From Aquisphaera insulae (GTDB taxonomy: Bacteria > Planctomycetota > Planctomycetia > Isosphaerales > Isosphaeraceae): a DNA stretch of 64,000 nt. A model generated the notes under the pieces. That model saw only the letters and a program-made list of their open reading frames with translations, had not been told where the DNA came from and ran no database searches. A program made the translations under genes and the position numbers. The DNA lies in contig NZ_JAALJH010000048.1 in NCBI RefSeq assembly GCF_011064615.1, positions 1-64,000 of the forward strand, read 5' to 3'. Below are positions 41,765 to 51,369 of this stretch, in pieces; the stretch's first letter is position 1; the number at the start of each line of letters is the position of its first letter.

Positions 41765-43825
41765 ATGGCGAGAGACGACGCATCTTCCCGTCGCTTCCTT
41801 CCTCCCCGGCTACTGGCCCTGACCGCGGCGATCCTGGCCTGCACGCCGGCGGCGCGGGCCGACGATGCGGCGATCACCGTCGAATCGCTCCTGCGGCGGA
41901 TGGCCGACACCTCCTGGCTGGCGACCCCTCCCGCCGAGGGGGAACGCACGGTGCAATTCTCCAGCTACGATCGCGCCACGAAGCTGGTCGACGGCAAGAT
42001 CGTCGACCCATTTGCGAATGGTGATGTCGGCAATTATCTCCGCATCGAGGGTGACGGCGGCCGTCGGGAATTCGTGCTCGCCGAGGCGAACGGCCCCGGC
42101 TACGTCTCGCGGATCTGGAGCGCCAATCCCGACGGCGAGCTGCGGATCTACGTCGACGGCGCCACGGTGCCCACGCTGGCGGCGCCGTTCCCCGCGATCA
42201 CCAACGGCGAGGTCGCGCCGTTCGGCGGCCCCTTCGGCCATGACGCCTCGCGCGGGCGGAACCTCTATTTCCCATTCCCGTTCGCGAGGTCGATCAAGAT
42301 CACGACGACCACGGGCAAGCAGTATTTCCAGGTCAGCGTGACGACGTTCGCCCCGGGGACGAAGGTGGAGAGCTACTCGCCGGGGGTCCTGAAGCGAGCG
42401 GAGCCGGTCGTCGAGGAGGTCCGGCGGGCGCTCCTCGATCCGGACCATCGCAGGGCTCGAGGCACCTGGCATCACGGGACGACCGTGACCGTGCCCGCGG
42501 GAGGGGAGGCCGTCGTGATGTCGCGCGACGAGGCCTCCGCGATCGGCCGGATCCTGGCGGCGGTGCAGGGGAGCGAGGGCGCGGAGCGGGACGAGGCCCT
42601 GGCGCGGACGCTGCTGACGATCGCCTTCGACGGCGCGGAGACGCCCCAGGTCGCCGCGCCGCTCGGCGACTTCTTCGGCACCGGCCCGGGCCTCAACGCC
42701 TTCGAGTCGGTCATCCACACCGTCAGGGCCGACGGCACGATGATCGCCCGCTGGTACATGCCCTACCGCAAGTCCGTCCGCATGAAGCTCCGGAACTTCG
42801 GCACGACGCCGCTGACGGTCCGGTTCGCGATCGTCGGCAGCGAGCACGAGCCCCCCGCCGATCCGCTCACCTTCCACGCCCGCTGGCGGCAGCAGGACGA
42901 CGTCCCGACGAAGAAGGGTGAAGGCACGCTCGACTGGCCGTCGCTCCGCGCTCAAGGGACACCCGGCCGATTCGTCGGCCTGCAATTGAACATTCATAAC
43001 CCCGTCTCGGCCTGGTGGGGCGAGGGGGACGAGAAGATCTACGTCGACGGCGAGAGCTTCCCCAGCACCATCGGCACCGGGACCGAGGACTACTTCGGCT
43101 ACGCCTGGGGCAGCCCCGTGCCCTACTCCAACGCCTTCCACGCGCAGACGCGATGCGACGGGCCCGGCAGCAAGGGGAACAACAGCGAGATCCGCTACCA
43201 GGTCCTGGACGCGGTGCCGTTCCATTCGTCGCTGGCCTTCGACATCGAGCTCTGGCACTGGGAGGCCGTGAAGGTCCAGTTCGCGACGCTCGCCTACTTC
43301 TACGCCGGGGCCGGCGCGAAGGTGGAGCCGGGCGTGCCCGACCTGTCGGGCCGGAAGGTCCACCCGAAGCCGCCCATCCACCGCGAGCCGGGCGTCGTCG
43401 AGGGCGAGCGGATGAAGGTCCTGGGCAAGACCGCGGGCGACGTCACCGAGCAGGCGATGGGGGGCTTCGGCGAGTCCTGGTCGGGCGACTCCCAGCTCAT
43501 CTGGCCGGTCCGCGAGTCCGGCGCCACGCTCGAGCTGGAGCTGCCCGTGGCCAAGGCCGGGTCCTACGACCTGGCCGCCGCCTTCACGAAGGCCGGCGAC
43601 TACGGCGCCTTCGGCCTGACCCTCGACGGCAAGCCGCTCCAGGCCATCGACCTCTACGAGCCGGCGCCGCGGGTCGTCCACACCGGCCCGGTGCCCCTGG
43701 GCAAGGTCACCCTCGACGCGGGCAACCACGTCCTGGGCGTCCGCGTCACGGGCAAGAACCCGAGCAGCACCGGCTACCTCTTCGGCCTGGACTGGGTCAA
43801 GCTGACTCCGGTCCCAGCCAGGTGA
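41765..43825 (+). CDS. GH172 (DUF2961) family glycoside hydrolase, copy 1
   Basis: This is a 686-residue exported protein with signal peptide LLALTAAILACTPAARA. It carries the DUF2961/GH172 core, including SRIWSANPDGELRIYVDG, LYFPFPFARSIKI, RWYMPYRKSVRM, and SFPSTIGTGTEDYFGYAWG with Glu441, a likely catalytic residue. Known GH172 enzymes act on difructose dianhydrides, fructofuranosides or arabinofuranosides. A C-terminal beta domain (ATLELELPVAKAGSYDLAAA) resembles a carbohydrate-binding sandwich. A close paralogue lies at 46360, with the GH50-like gene in between. Confidence 0.9.
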   Translation: MARDDASSRRFLPPRLLALTAAILACTPAARADDAAITVESLLRRMADTSWLATPPAEGERTVQFSSYDRATKLVDGKIVDPFANGDVGNYLRIEGDGGRREFVLAEANGPGYVSRIWSANPDGELRIYVDGATVPTLAAPFPAITNGEVAPFGGPFGHDASRGRNLYFPFPFARSIKITTTTGKQYFQVSVTTFAPGTKVESYSPGVLKRAEPVVEEVRRALLDPDHRRARGTWHHGTTVTVPAGGEAVVMSRDEASAIGRILAAVQGSEGAERDEALARTLLTIAFDGAETPQVAAPLGDFFGTGPGLNAFESVIHTVRADGTMIARWYMPYRKSVRMKLRNFGTTPLTVRFAIVGSEHEPPADPLTFHARWRQQDDVPTKKGEGTLDWPSLRAQGTPGRFVGLQLNIHNPVSAWWGEGDEKIYVDGESFPSTIGTGTEDYFGYAWGSPVPYSNAFHAQTRCDGPGSKGNNSEIRYQVLDAVPFHSSLAFDIELWHWEAVKVQFATLAYFYAGAGAKVEPGVPDLSGRKVHPKPPIHREPGVVEGERMKVLGKTAGDVTEQAMGGFGESWSGDSQLIWPVRESGATLELELPVAKAGSYDLAAAFTKAGDYGAFGLTLDGKPLQAIDLYEPAPRVVHTGPVPLGKVTLDAGNHVLGVRVTGKNPSSTGYLFGLDWVKLTPVPAR

Positions 43826-43840
43826 ATGTGTGTTCGTAAC

Positions 43841-44003
43841 TTGTAGGGTGTGTCAAGCGGGGCGCGGACGCACCGGACCACCGCGTCATGTGGAGCATGC
43901 GACGATGCCGGCGGACATGACCACCGCCTTGCGAGTCGTCACGAGCCTTCTGTGCTGACGAGCCGATCCGGTGCGTCCGCGCCGCGCTTGACGCACCCTA
44001 CAA
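43841..44003. mobile_element. MITE-like element with 37-bp inverted repeats
   Basis: The left arm 43841-43877 and right arm 43967-44003 are inverted copies: TTGTAGGGTGTGTCAAGCGG and onward against its complement, with two mismatches in 37 positions. The whole unit is 163 nt, has no coding frame, and sits between the GH172 and GH50-like genes. TAGGGTGCGTCAAGCG-type ends are typical of small non-autonomous repeats. No clear target-site duplication was found. It may act as a terminator of the two convergent genes. Confidence 0.8.
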
Positions 44004-44027
44004 AAGAGCGAAAACACGAGCAATCGA

Positions 44028-46154
44028 TCAGGGTGTTGCCTTCCCCGCCGCCCGCCGGCTGTACGCCTTCGCGTGGACCTCCCGGGCGGCGGCGACGAGC
44101 TCGGGGTAGGGGGTGTCGGTGACGCTCAGGAAGCCGATGTTGTAGTTCTCACCGTCGTAGGAGCGGCCGGTGATCGGCTCGTCGACGTACTGGAACCAGT
44201 GGCAGCCGACGAGCGCGGGGTGGTCCAGGACGCTGCCGACGTACTCGCGGTAGATCGCCGCCCGCTCGTCCTGGCTCGATGCCGAGACAAGCCCGGTGTG
44301 GAACATCCCCCGGTCGAGCGCGCCGACGTGGAATTCGCCGATGATCGCGGGCTTCTTCAGGCCGTTCAGGAATCCCCACTTGGCGGGATCGACCTTGCGC
44401 TCGTAGATGTTGAAGCTGACGACGTCGCAGATCTCGGCCGCGGCGGCGATCGCCTCCTCGGTCCGCCAGGCGAACCGGCAGCCGAGGTACAGGTGGTCCG
44501 GGTCCTGGGCCTTCAGCTCGTCGCGGATCGTCCGGAAGTAGGTCCGGGCGAACTCGGTGACGAACGCCCTCAGGTCGTCCCGCATGGCGTCGGTCCACTT
44601 CGATTGCGACCCGGCGGGATGCCACGGGGCCTCGAGCGCCTTCCAGTCCGCGATCTCGGCCTTCCAGGCGGCGTTCAGCCTCGCGATCTCGGTGTACTTG
44701 GCCCGGAGCAGGCCGACGATCGCGCGCTTGGCCGGCGAGCCGTCCGCCGAGGCCCCGAGCGCCCCGATGGCCAGGCCGACGCGACCGGCCTGGTCGCCGA
44801 ATCCGCCCCAGCTCAGCTCGTTGTCGACGAAGTAGCCGATGCACCACTCGTCCCCCTTCACCTTGGGGACGACCCGGGCCAGGCTGGCCTTCACGTCGAG
44901 GGCGAACTGCGGGTCGAACGGGTCGTGCATCTTGCCCCAGTAGTCCGAGCCGCTGCTGACCCGCGCGTGGTTGCCGTCGATGTTGGCGGTCGCCGTGTAG
45001 GGGACCTTGCCGTTCTTGTAGAACCGTGGATCCGACCAGTTGCCGATCGTGTTGAAGCCCCACGACGGCAGCCGCTCGAGCGTCCGTTCGCGCCAGGGCC
45101 TGAAGGCGTCGCGGCCGTACACGCGCTCGAGGTTGGCGGCGTAGAAGCTGAAGGTTCGGCCCTGCTTGACGGGGCCGGAATGGATGCCGAAGGCCATGCC
45201 GAAGTGGCGGGCCAGCGGGTCGGCCCGGCCGGGGAGGCTGGCGAACATGGACTCGCGCTTCTCGACGATCGTCTGCTCGCCCATCGTCACCACGTCCACG
45301 CCCAGGGACACGAACGGCGCGCCCTCGGGATCGACGAGCCACCACCGTCCGTCGCGGTAGGTCGTCCGGAAGAATCCGCCGGCACGTTCCCGCGGCCCGT
45401 CCTTCCAGCCGCCGAAGCGGTCGCGGTCCGAGGGCGCGGGATGGGCCCGGAGGTCGGCGGCCTCGGCCTCGTGGCGCGCCTTCAGGTCGGCGACGGAGTG
45501 GACCTTGCCCGGCCAGTCGGCGCGGGCGTACTGGCCGAAGCCGTCCACGATGCCCTCGAGCGAGGAGCTCGCCGCCGGCACGATCGACGCGGAGCGGATC
45601 TCGAGCGAGCGGGCCCGGGCCGGGCCGTGGAGGAAGACCTGGAACATCGTGATATGCGAGGGATTGAATGTCTCGTCGCCGAAGACCGTCAGCTCCCGGG
45701 CGCTCGACGCGCCGGGCAGCGCCCGCATCCCGTGGGCCATGGGGTCGACCTTGCTGAGGGGGAGCGTCAGGGTGGTCGTCTGCCGCGGGGGGAGCGTCGC
45801 ATGGCCGGTCCGACAGTGGCGGATGCCGTCGGCCGACGGGTCGTCGTCGACCCGGACGTGGACCTCGAGCTCCTCCGCATCCAGATTACGAAGCTCCAGG
45901 GCGAAGGATCGCCCGGACCAGTCCCAGGGCTTGCCGCCCGGCGCGGGGAAGCGGATGTTGGGCCACTCCGCCGGCTCGAAGGTGACGCGGACCATCTCCG
46001 GCTTGGCCCCGTGTCCCGCCTGGGCGTTGCTCCGCTCGTGGGCCCACAGGTTCAGGGGCACGCCCCTGGCGGCGGGGCCGTCGGCCCGCGACGTCGCGAG
46101 CGAGAAGGCCGCAAGGGCGATGGACAGGACGGAGAGCATGGGCCGCGTCGTCAT
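44028..46154 (-). CDS. GH50-like (beta-agarase-like) glycoside hydrolase
   Basis: This 708-residue exported protein is read from the ATG at 46154 (GAGGAT upstream), with signal peptide MLSVLSIALAAFSLATSRAD. It has an N-terminal beta-sandwich (RSFALELRNLDAEELEVHVR) and a TIM-barrel part with the family features: WWLVDPEGAPFVSLGVD, WGFNTIGNWSD, YFVDNELSWGGF with an acid/base Glu near 442, IIGEFHVGALDRGMF with a nucleophile Glu near 606, and SYDGENYNIGFLSVTDTPYP. This is close to the GH50/agarase-like group. The substrate may be another galactan or glycan. It is divergent from GH172 copy 2 and convergent with GH172 copy 1. Confidence 0.82.
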   Translation of the reverse strand: MTTRPMLSVLSIALAAFSLATSRADGPAARGVPLNLWAHERSNAQAGHGAKPEMVRVTFEPAEWPNIRFPAPGGKPWDWSGRSFALELRNLDAEELEVHVRVDDDPSADGIRHCRTGHATLPPRQTTTLTLPLSKVDPMAHGMRALPGASSARELTVFGDETFNPSHITMFQVFLHGPARARSLEIRSASIVPAASSSLEGIVDGFGQYARADWPGKVHSVADLKARHEAEAADLRAHPAPSDRDRFGGWKDGPRERAGGFFRTTYRDGRWWLVDPEGAPFVSLGVDVVTMGEQTIVEKRESMFASLPGRADPLARHFGMAFGIHSGPVKQGRTFSFYAANLERVYGRDAFRPWRERTLERLPSWGFNTIGNWSDPRFYKNGKVPYTATANIDGNHARVSSGSDYWGKMHDPFDPQFALDVKASLARVVPKVKGDEWCIGYFVDNELSWGGFGDQAGRVGLAIGALGASADGSPAKRAIVGLLRAKYTEIARLNAAWKAEIADWKALEAPWHPAGSQSKWTDAMRDDLRAFVTEFARTYFRTIRDELKAQDPDHLYLGCRFAWRTEEAIAAAAEICDVVSFNIYERKVDPAKWGFLNGLKKPAIIGEFHVGALDRGMFHTGLVSASSQDERAAIYREYVGSVLDHPALVGCHWFQYVDEPITGRSYDGENYNIGFLSVTDTPYPELVAAAREVHAKAYSRRAAGKATP

Positions 46155-46359
46155 CGTTCGATCCTCATCGCGGACGGGTCGGGGCATGGAGTCTCCTCCC
46201 GAGTATAGTTCGGACGTTCGCCCGTCGTGAGATCCCACCGCGGCGGGCGCGGGGACCTCTCGTCGCCCTGGCTCATTGCAATGGGCCCCGGCCTTTGCTT
46301 CCATTGGGGGATTGCGACGCTGGCAAGTCCGCATCCGAGGGCGAAGAGAGAGGCGATCC

Positions 46360-48414
46360 ATGGCGCGACACGAGGCATCCCCCCGCATCCGGCCCGCGCG
46401 GCTGGCACTATCGACGATCGCGGCGTTCCTGGCCGTCGTCGCGCCGTCGAGGGCCGACGACGAGGCCGTCACGGTCGAGTCCCTGCTCAAGCGGATGGCC
46501 GACACCCGCTGGCTCGCCTCGCCGGTCGCCGAGGGGGAACGCACGGTGCAATTCTCCAGCTACGACCGCGCCACGAAGCTGGTCGACGGCAAGATCGTCA
46601 ACCCGTTCGCCAACGGCGATGCCGGCCATTACCTTCGGGTGGAAGGGGAAGGGGACCGGAAGGAGTACGTCCTGGCGGAGTCGCAGGGGCCCGGCTACGT
46701 CTCGCGGATCTGGAGCGCCAACCCGGACGGCAACCTGAGGATCTACATCGACGGCAACGCCACGCCCGTGCTCGCGGGGCCCTTCCAGGCGATCACCGAG
46801 GGCAAGGTCGCGCCATTCACCGCGCCGTTCGGGCATAACGCCTCGATGGGCCGGAACCTGTACTTCCCGTTCCCGTTCGCGAGGTCGATCAAGATCAGCA
46901 CCACGAAGGGGGACCAGTATTTCCAGGTCGCCGTGACGACGTTCGCCCCCGGCACGAGGGTGGAGAGCTACTCGCCGGAGGTCCTGCGGCGAGCCTCGCC
47001 GGTGATGGAAGAGGTGCGAGAGGCGCTCCTGAACCCGGCGATGGGCCGGCCGGCCGACGGCGGCGGCTGGCAGTATCGAGGCGTCGTGGAATTGCCGCCC
47101 GGGGGCGAGGATGAACTGCTGGCCATGCCGCTGGCCGGCTCGATCCGCTCGATGACCGCGAAGGTCAACGGCGAGGACGTGGACGAGGCCCTGGCGAAGA
47201 CCCTCCTGACGATCACGTTCGACGGCGCCGAAGCGCCGCAGGTGGCTGTCCCCCTGGGCGAGTTCTTCGGTTCCGGACCGGGCCTCAACCCGTTTCAGTC
47301 GGCCGTGCACACCGTCGCCAAGGACGGGACGTTGACCGCCCGCTGGTACATGCCCTTCCACAAGTCGATGCAGGCGCGCCTGAAGAGCTACGCGACGAGG
47401 CCGGCGCGGGTCGCCATCACGGCCTTCGGCGACAACGACGAGCCCCCGGCCGGCACGCTGACCTTCCACGCCCGCTGGCGGCAGCAGGACGACATCGCGA
47501 CGAAGGGGGGCGACGGGACCATGGACTGGCCCTCGCTCCGGGTCTCCGGCGCGCCCGGGCGGTTCGTCGGGCTCCTGCTCGACATCTACAACCCGGTGAA
47601 GGCGTGGTGGGGCGAAGGGGACGAGAAGATCTACGTCGACGGCGAGAGCTTCCCCAGCACCATCGGCACCGGGACCGAGGACTACTTCGGCTACGCCTGG
47701 TGCAACCCCGAGCTCTACATGAATCCGTTCCACGCGCAGACGCGGTGCGACGGGCCCGGGAACAAGGGGAACAGCAGCGAGATCCGCTACCAGGTCCTGG
47801 ATGCGGTGCCGTTCCATTCGTCGGTCGCCTTCGACATCGAGCTCTGGCACTGGGCCGCGGTGAAGGTCCAGTACGCGACGCTCGCCTTCGCCTACGCGGG
47901 CGACGGCGCCAAGGTCGAGCCGGGCGTGCCGGACCTCTCCGCGCGCAAGCTCCACGCGAAGCCGCCGATTTTCCGCGAGGCGGGCGTCCTGGAAGGGGAG
48001 ACGCTGAAGGTCCTCTCGAAGACGGCCGGGGACATCTCCAACCAGCCCATGACGGGCTTCAGCGACGGCTGGTCGGGCGACGATCAGCTCTGGTGGCGGC
48101 CCGCCGAGGCCGGGGCCAGGCTCGAGCTGGAGATCCCCGTCGAGAAGGCCGGGACCTACGCCCTCTCCGCGGCGTTCACGAAGGCCTGCGACTACGGCAT
48201 CTTCGAGCTGACGCTGGACGGCAAGCCGCTCAGGGAGATCGACCTTTACGCGGCGAAGCCGAACGTCCTCCACACCGGGGCCGTGCCGCTCGGCACAGCC
48301 GCGCTCGAGCCCGGCAACCACGTCCTGGCGGCGAAGGCCGCGGGCAAGAACGCGGCGAGCGTCGGCTACATGCTCGGCCTGGACTGGGTCAAGCTGACGC
48401 CGGCGGGGAATTGA
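46360..48414 (+). CDS. GH172 (DUF2961) family glycoside hydrolase, copy 2
   Basis: This 684-residue paralogue of 41765 is co-linear over its whole length. The ATG at 46360 follows GAGAGAGG; the signal peptide is LALSTIAAFLAVVAPSRA. The GH172 core motifs are kept (SRIWSANPDGNLRIYIDG, LYFPFPFARSIKI, RWYMPFHKSMQARL, and TIGTGTEDYFGYAWC with Glu440). Differences concentrate in the middle and in the C-terminal sandwich, which suggests different sugar specificities. Its 205-nt upstream region is shared with the divergent GH50-like gene. Confidence 0.9.
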   Translation: MARHEASPRIRPARLALSTIAAFLAVVAPSRADDEAVTVESLLKRMADTRWLASPVAEGERTVQFSSYDRATKLVDGKIVNPFANGDAGHYLRVEGEGDRKEYVLAESQGPGYVSRIWSANPDGNLRIYIDGNATPVLAGPFQAITEGKVAPFTAPFGHNASMGRNLYFPFPFARSIKISTTKGDQYFQVAVTTFAPGTRVESYSPEVLRRASPVMEEVREALLNPAMGRPADGGGWQYRGVVELPPGGEDELLAMPLAGSIRSMTAKVNGEDVDEALAKTLLTITFDGAEAPQVAVPLGEFFGSGPGLNPFQSAVHTVAKDGTLTARWYMPFHKSMQARLKSYATRPARVAITAFGDNDEPPAGTLTFHARWRQQDDIATKGGDGTMDWPSLRVSGAPGRFVGLLLDIYNPVKAWWGEGDEKIYVDGESFPSTIGTGTEDYFGYAWCNPELYMNPFHAQTRCDGPGNKGNSSEIRYQVLDAVPFHSSVAFDIELWHWAAVKVQYATLAFAYAGDGAKVEPGVPDLSARKLHAKPPIFREAGVLEGETLKVLSKTAGDISNQPMTGFSDGWSGDDQLWWRPAEAGARLELEIPVEKAGTYALSAAFTKACDYGIFELTLDGKPLREIDLYAAKPNVLHTGAVPLGTAALEPGNHVLAAKAAGKNAASVGYMLGLDWVKLTPAGN

Positions 48415-48469
48415 ATGTTCGTCGCAGGACTGGCGTCCGGCCCGGGAGGATATCCGTCGCGACCCGGCC

Positions 48470-49657
48470 TCAGGGCACCAGCTTCCGCCGTCGCCGTGTC
48501 GGCCCGATCGCCGGTGCCGGCGCGGGCCGGCCGGCCCTGAGGGCGTCCAGGGTCTCGATCACGGTGAAGGCGGCCTGGGGCTTCGCCAGCGCCAGGGCGT
48601 TGGCGTGCATCAGGTGGAGCTTGCCGGGATCGCGGATCAGGCGATCGATCTTGTACGCGAGCGCCGGCAGGTTGTTGGAGCGGATCGCGATGCCTTCCTC
48701 GAGGAGGTGGTCGGAGTTCCGCTCCTCCTGGCCGGGGATCGGGTTGATGACGACCATGGGGAGCCCCTTCGCCAGCGACTCGGACGTCGTCAGGCCGCCG
48801 GGCTTGCCGACGAAGAGGTCGGCGGCCGTCATGAGCTCGTCCATCTCGGTCGTGAAGCCGACCAGGTGGAAGGCCACGTTCGAGCGGCCGAGGCCGCGGA
48901 CGGTGCCGGCCAGCCGCTTTCGCAGGTCCTCGTTGCGGCCGCAGACGACGACGGCCTGGGCCGCGGTCGAGAGCCGGCCGAGCGCCTCGATGATGTGCCC
49001 CACCGGGCCGACGCCGAAGCCTCCGGCCGAGACCAGGATCGTGAACGCGTCCTCGGCCAGCCCGTGCTTCCGCCGCATCGCCTTCGGGTCCTTCGGCTCG
49101 GAGAAGACCGGGTCGATGGGGATGCCCGAGATCGTGACGACGTCGCCGGGGAGCCCGAGCGCGAGGAGGTGCTCCCGGGTCTCTTCCATGGGCACGAAGT
49201 AGTGATCCGTGCCCCGGTTGAGCCACATGCCATGGACGTCGAAGTCGGTGACGATCACGGCGTTGAGGATGTTCATGTGCTCTTTCCGCTTGAGCCAGCC
49301 GATGATCTCCGAGGGGAGGAAATGGGTGCAGATGGCGACGTCCGGCTGGTAGTCGTTCAGCAGCTTGACGAACGGCCCGGTGTTGAGCCGGTCGAAGGCC
49401 AGCCGGATCTTGTCGTCCTGGCCCGGATTGTCCATCCGGTCGTAGAGCCAGCCGAGGACCTCCGGCGCCTTGTTGACGAGCTCGAGGTAGGCGCGCGAGT
49501 AGAGGTTCCGGAAGACGCTGTTGGTGTACTTCAGGACGTCCACGTTCTGGACCTGGGAGGCGAGGCCCCGGATCCGCAGGGCCTTCTCGATGGCGTCGGC
49601 CGCGCGGAGGTGCCCCGCCCCGGCGCTCGCGGACAGGACCAGGACCTTGCCGAGCAT
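48470..49657 (-). CDS. MGDG-synthase/MurG-like glycosyltransferase (GT28)
   Basis: This is a 395-residue GT-B fold enzyme. The N-terminal MGDG_synth domain begins with KVLVLSASAGAGHLRAADAI and includes CTHFLPSEIIGW and VTDFDVHGMWLNRGTDHYFV. The C-terminal GT28 domain contains the UDP-sugar loop VSAGGFGVGPVGHIIEAL and the conserved GKPGGLTTSESLAKGLPMVV. The likely reaction is sugar transfer from a UDP-sugar to diacylglycerol or a similar lipid (UgtP/MGDG-synthase family). The basic C-terminal end PTRRRRK may bind membrane. Single gene; convergent with GH172 copy 2. Confidence 0.88.
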   Translation of the reverse strand: MLGKVLVLSASAGAGHLRAADAIEKALRIRGLASQVQNVDVLKYTNSVFRNLYSRAYLELVNKAPEVLGWLYDRMDNPGQDDKIRLAFDRLNTGPFVKLLNDYQPDVAICTHFLPSEIIGWLKRKEHMNILNAVIVTDFDVHGMWLNRGTDHYFVPMEETREHLLALGLPGDVVTISGIPIDPVFSEPKDPKAMRRKHGLAEDAFTILVSAGGFGVGPVGHIIEALGRLSTAAQAVVVCGRNEDLRKRLAGTVRGLGRSNVAFHLVGFTTEMDELMTAADLFVGKPGGLTTSESLAKGLPMVVINPIPGQEERNSDHLLEEGIAIRSNNLPALAYKIDRLIRDPGKLHLMHANALALAKPQAAFTVIETLDALRAGRPAPAPAIGPTRRRRKLVP

Positions 49658-49824
49658 GGTTGCCTCCGATCGGATCGTCGCGGCGTGCGGGTTTCGAGAT
49701 TCCCGGGATCGCCCGTAAGTCTAGTGGAAGTCTCGACTCATGTCTGCCGGCCCCCCCCGGGTGCGGGGCTTTTCGAGATTCCCCTGCAAGGAATTCTCGG
49801 ACGCGGCAACGATATTGAGGAGCC

Positions 49825-50412
49825 ATGGAAACTCTCAAGCCAGCCCCCACGACCGAAGCCGGAGGAGACGGCGAGCCGGACTGGCCGGCGGCCCTCTCCG
49901 CGCACGACCGCTGGCTGCGGCGGGTCGTGGCGTCGCGGGTGCGAGAGGACCAGGCCGTCGACGAGGTCATGCAGGAGGTCGCGCTCGCGGCGATCGCGCA
50001 GCGAGCCCCCTTGCTCGACCCTTCGCGGCTGGCCGGATGGCTCTACCGCCTGGCGATCCGCCAGGCGCTGCTGTATCGCCGCCGGGCCGGCCGGCGACGG
50101 GCCCTGATGGACCGCTACGCGGTTCGCGAGCCTCGTGGCGAGGAGGATTCGAGCCCCTCTCCCCTGGCCTGGATGTTGCACGACGAGCGGCGGGACCTCG
50201 TGCGGATCGCCATGGAGAAGCTCCCCCCGCGCGACGCCGATCTGCTGACGCTCAAGTACGCCGAGGGCTGGAGCGCCCGCGACCTGGCCGACCGCCTGAG
50301 CGTGGGGCTCGCCGCGGTCGAGGCGAGGTTGCACCGGGCGCGGAATCGACTGCGGATCGAGCTCGCGGCGCTCGCGGTTGAAGGTGAAAAGAGTCGAGGT
50401 CATGAAGTCTGA
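49825..50412 (+). CDS. ECF-type RNA polymerase sigma factor
   Basis: This is a 195-residue sigma-70 family protein with a strong GAGGAG site 4 nt before the ATG. Region 2 is visible as VREDQAVDEVMQEVALAAIA and LAGWLYRLAIRQALLYRRR, and region 4 as LPPRDADLLTLKYAEGWSAR followed by the helix-turn-helix DLADRLSVGLAAVEARLHRA. Its stop codon overlaps the next gene by 11 nt, so it is coupled with the putative anti-sigma factor. Probably autoregulated; target promoters are unknown. Confidence 0.9.
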   Translation: METLKPAPTTEAGGDGEPDWPAALSAHDRWLRRVVASRVREDQAVDEVMQEVALAAIAQRAPLLDPSRLAGWLYRLAIRQALLYRRRAGRRRALMDRYAVREPRGEEDSSPSPLAWMLHDERRDLVRIAMEKLPPRDADLLTLKYAEGWSARDLADRLSVGLAAVEARLHRARNRLRIELAALAVEGEKSRGHEV

Positions 50413-51229
50413 GGTTCGGCCCATGGAATCGCTCGATGCCCTGATCGACCGCATGGTGGACGGCCCGCTCCCTCCGGCCGAGCTCCGCGAGGCCGTGGCC
50501 CGACTGGACGGCGCCTCGGTGATCGAGGGCTGGAGGCGCTGCGGCCTCGCCTTCCTGGAGGCGCAGTGCTGGCGAGAGGCGATGGGCGATGATTCTGGTT
50601 CCTTGACCATGCGAGTGACCCCCGGCGTGGAGCGAGCCCTTTGTCCCCCGGGCGGGGCGAATCTTCCGGTCCCCTCCCCCCTCCGCGGGGGAGGGGATCA
50701 GAGTCCGCTCGCCGAACTTGTGGGCAAACCCGGGGCGGTGAGGGAAAGAAGAGTTCGCGCGATCACCGCTTCATGGAAGAGTGCCGTGGCGGCCGTCATC
50801 CTGCTCGCCCTCGGCGGCGGCCTCGGCTGGCTGGGGGCGACCGCGACCGCGACGCCGGCCCCGGAGCAACAATCGCCCGTGGTCGCGACGACTGCCGGGC
50901 CAGGGCCCGCGCCTCCGCTCACGCCCGGCCAGGTGCCCGGCCTGCCCGCCGACCGGATCCCGACCGTCCGCGAGGTCGCGAGGCTCCGGTTCGGCGACGG
51001 CCCGAATCACGCGGAGATCCCCATCCTCGACGGCCCGGGGCTCGATGCGCGTCGGCTCATGGAGCAGCCTCCGGCCGTCTCCGACTACCAGCAGGCCGCC
51101 CTCCGAGCGGAGGGTTACGAGCTGAGGCAGGACCGCCGGCTCCTGCCGGTCCGCCTGGGCGACGGCCGCACCGCGGCCGTCCCCATCGATCGCGTCCGGG
51201 TCCGTTACGTCGGGAATGAACCGCTGTAG
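50402..51229 (+). CDS. Putative membrane anti-sigma-type regulator
   Basis: This 275-residue protein is read from the ATG at 50402, inside the end of the sigma gene (GAGG 3 nt upstream). It has a small N-terminal soluble segment (SLDALIDRMVDGPLPPAELR), then one membrane helix near 127-147 (SAVAAVILLALGGGLGWLG) and a Pro/Gly-rich periplasmic part that ends in a beta-rich stretch (YELRQDRRLLPVRLGDGRTA). The layout fits a single-pass anti-sigma factor. A GC-rich hairpin is inserted in frame at residues 90-98 (see the repeat entry). No ZAS zinc motif is seen. Confidence 0.7.
   Translation: MKSEVRPMESLDALIDRMVDGPLPPAELREAVARLDGASVIEGWRRCGLAFLEAQCWREAMGDDSGSLTMRVTPGVERALCPPGGANLPVPSPLRGGGDQSPLAELVGKPGAVRERRVRAITASWKSAVAAVILLALGGGLGWLGATATATPAPEQQSPVVATTAGPGPAPPLTPGQVPGLPADRIPTVREVARLRFGDGPNHAEIPILDGPGLDARRLMEQPPAVSDYQQAALRAEGYELRQDRRLLPVRLGDGRTAAVPIDRVRVRYVGNEPL
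50671..50696. repeat. GC-rich hairpin repeat inside the anti-sigma gene
   Basis: CCCCTCCCCC-CTCCGC-GGGGGAGGGG is a perfect 10-bp inverted repeat with a 6-nt loop. It lies in frame within the anti-sigma-like gene and encodes a PSPLRGGG stretch. Such CCTCCCCC/GGGGGAGG hairpins are common small repeats in GC-rich genomes, so this may be an inserted repeat copy that has not broken the frame. Confidence 0.75.
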
Positions 51230-51369
51230 ATCCCGAGCGTGCCTCGTCGGTCGTGTCGTGTCGTGTAGGAGCCGGCTCCGTCCGGCGACCGGGTGAGCCC
51301 TGGCCGATCGGATTGCCCTCCGCGGCCGCGCTCGCTTTACGCCTCCCCTCGAAAGGAAAGGATCGAAGA

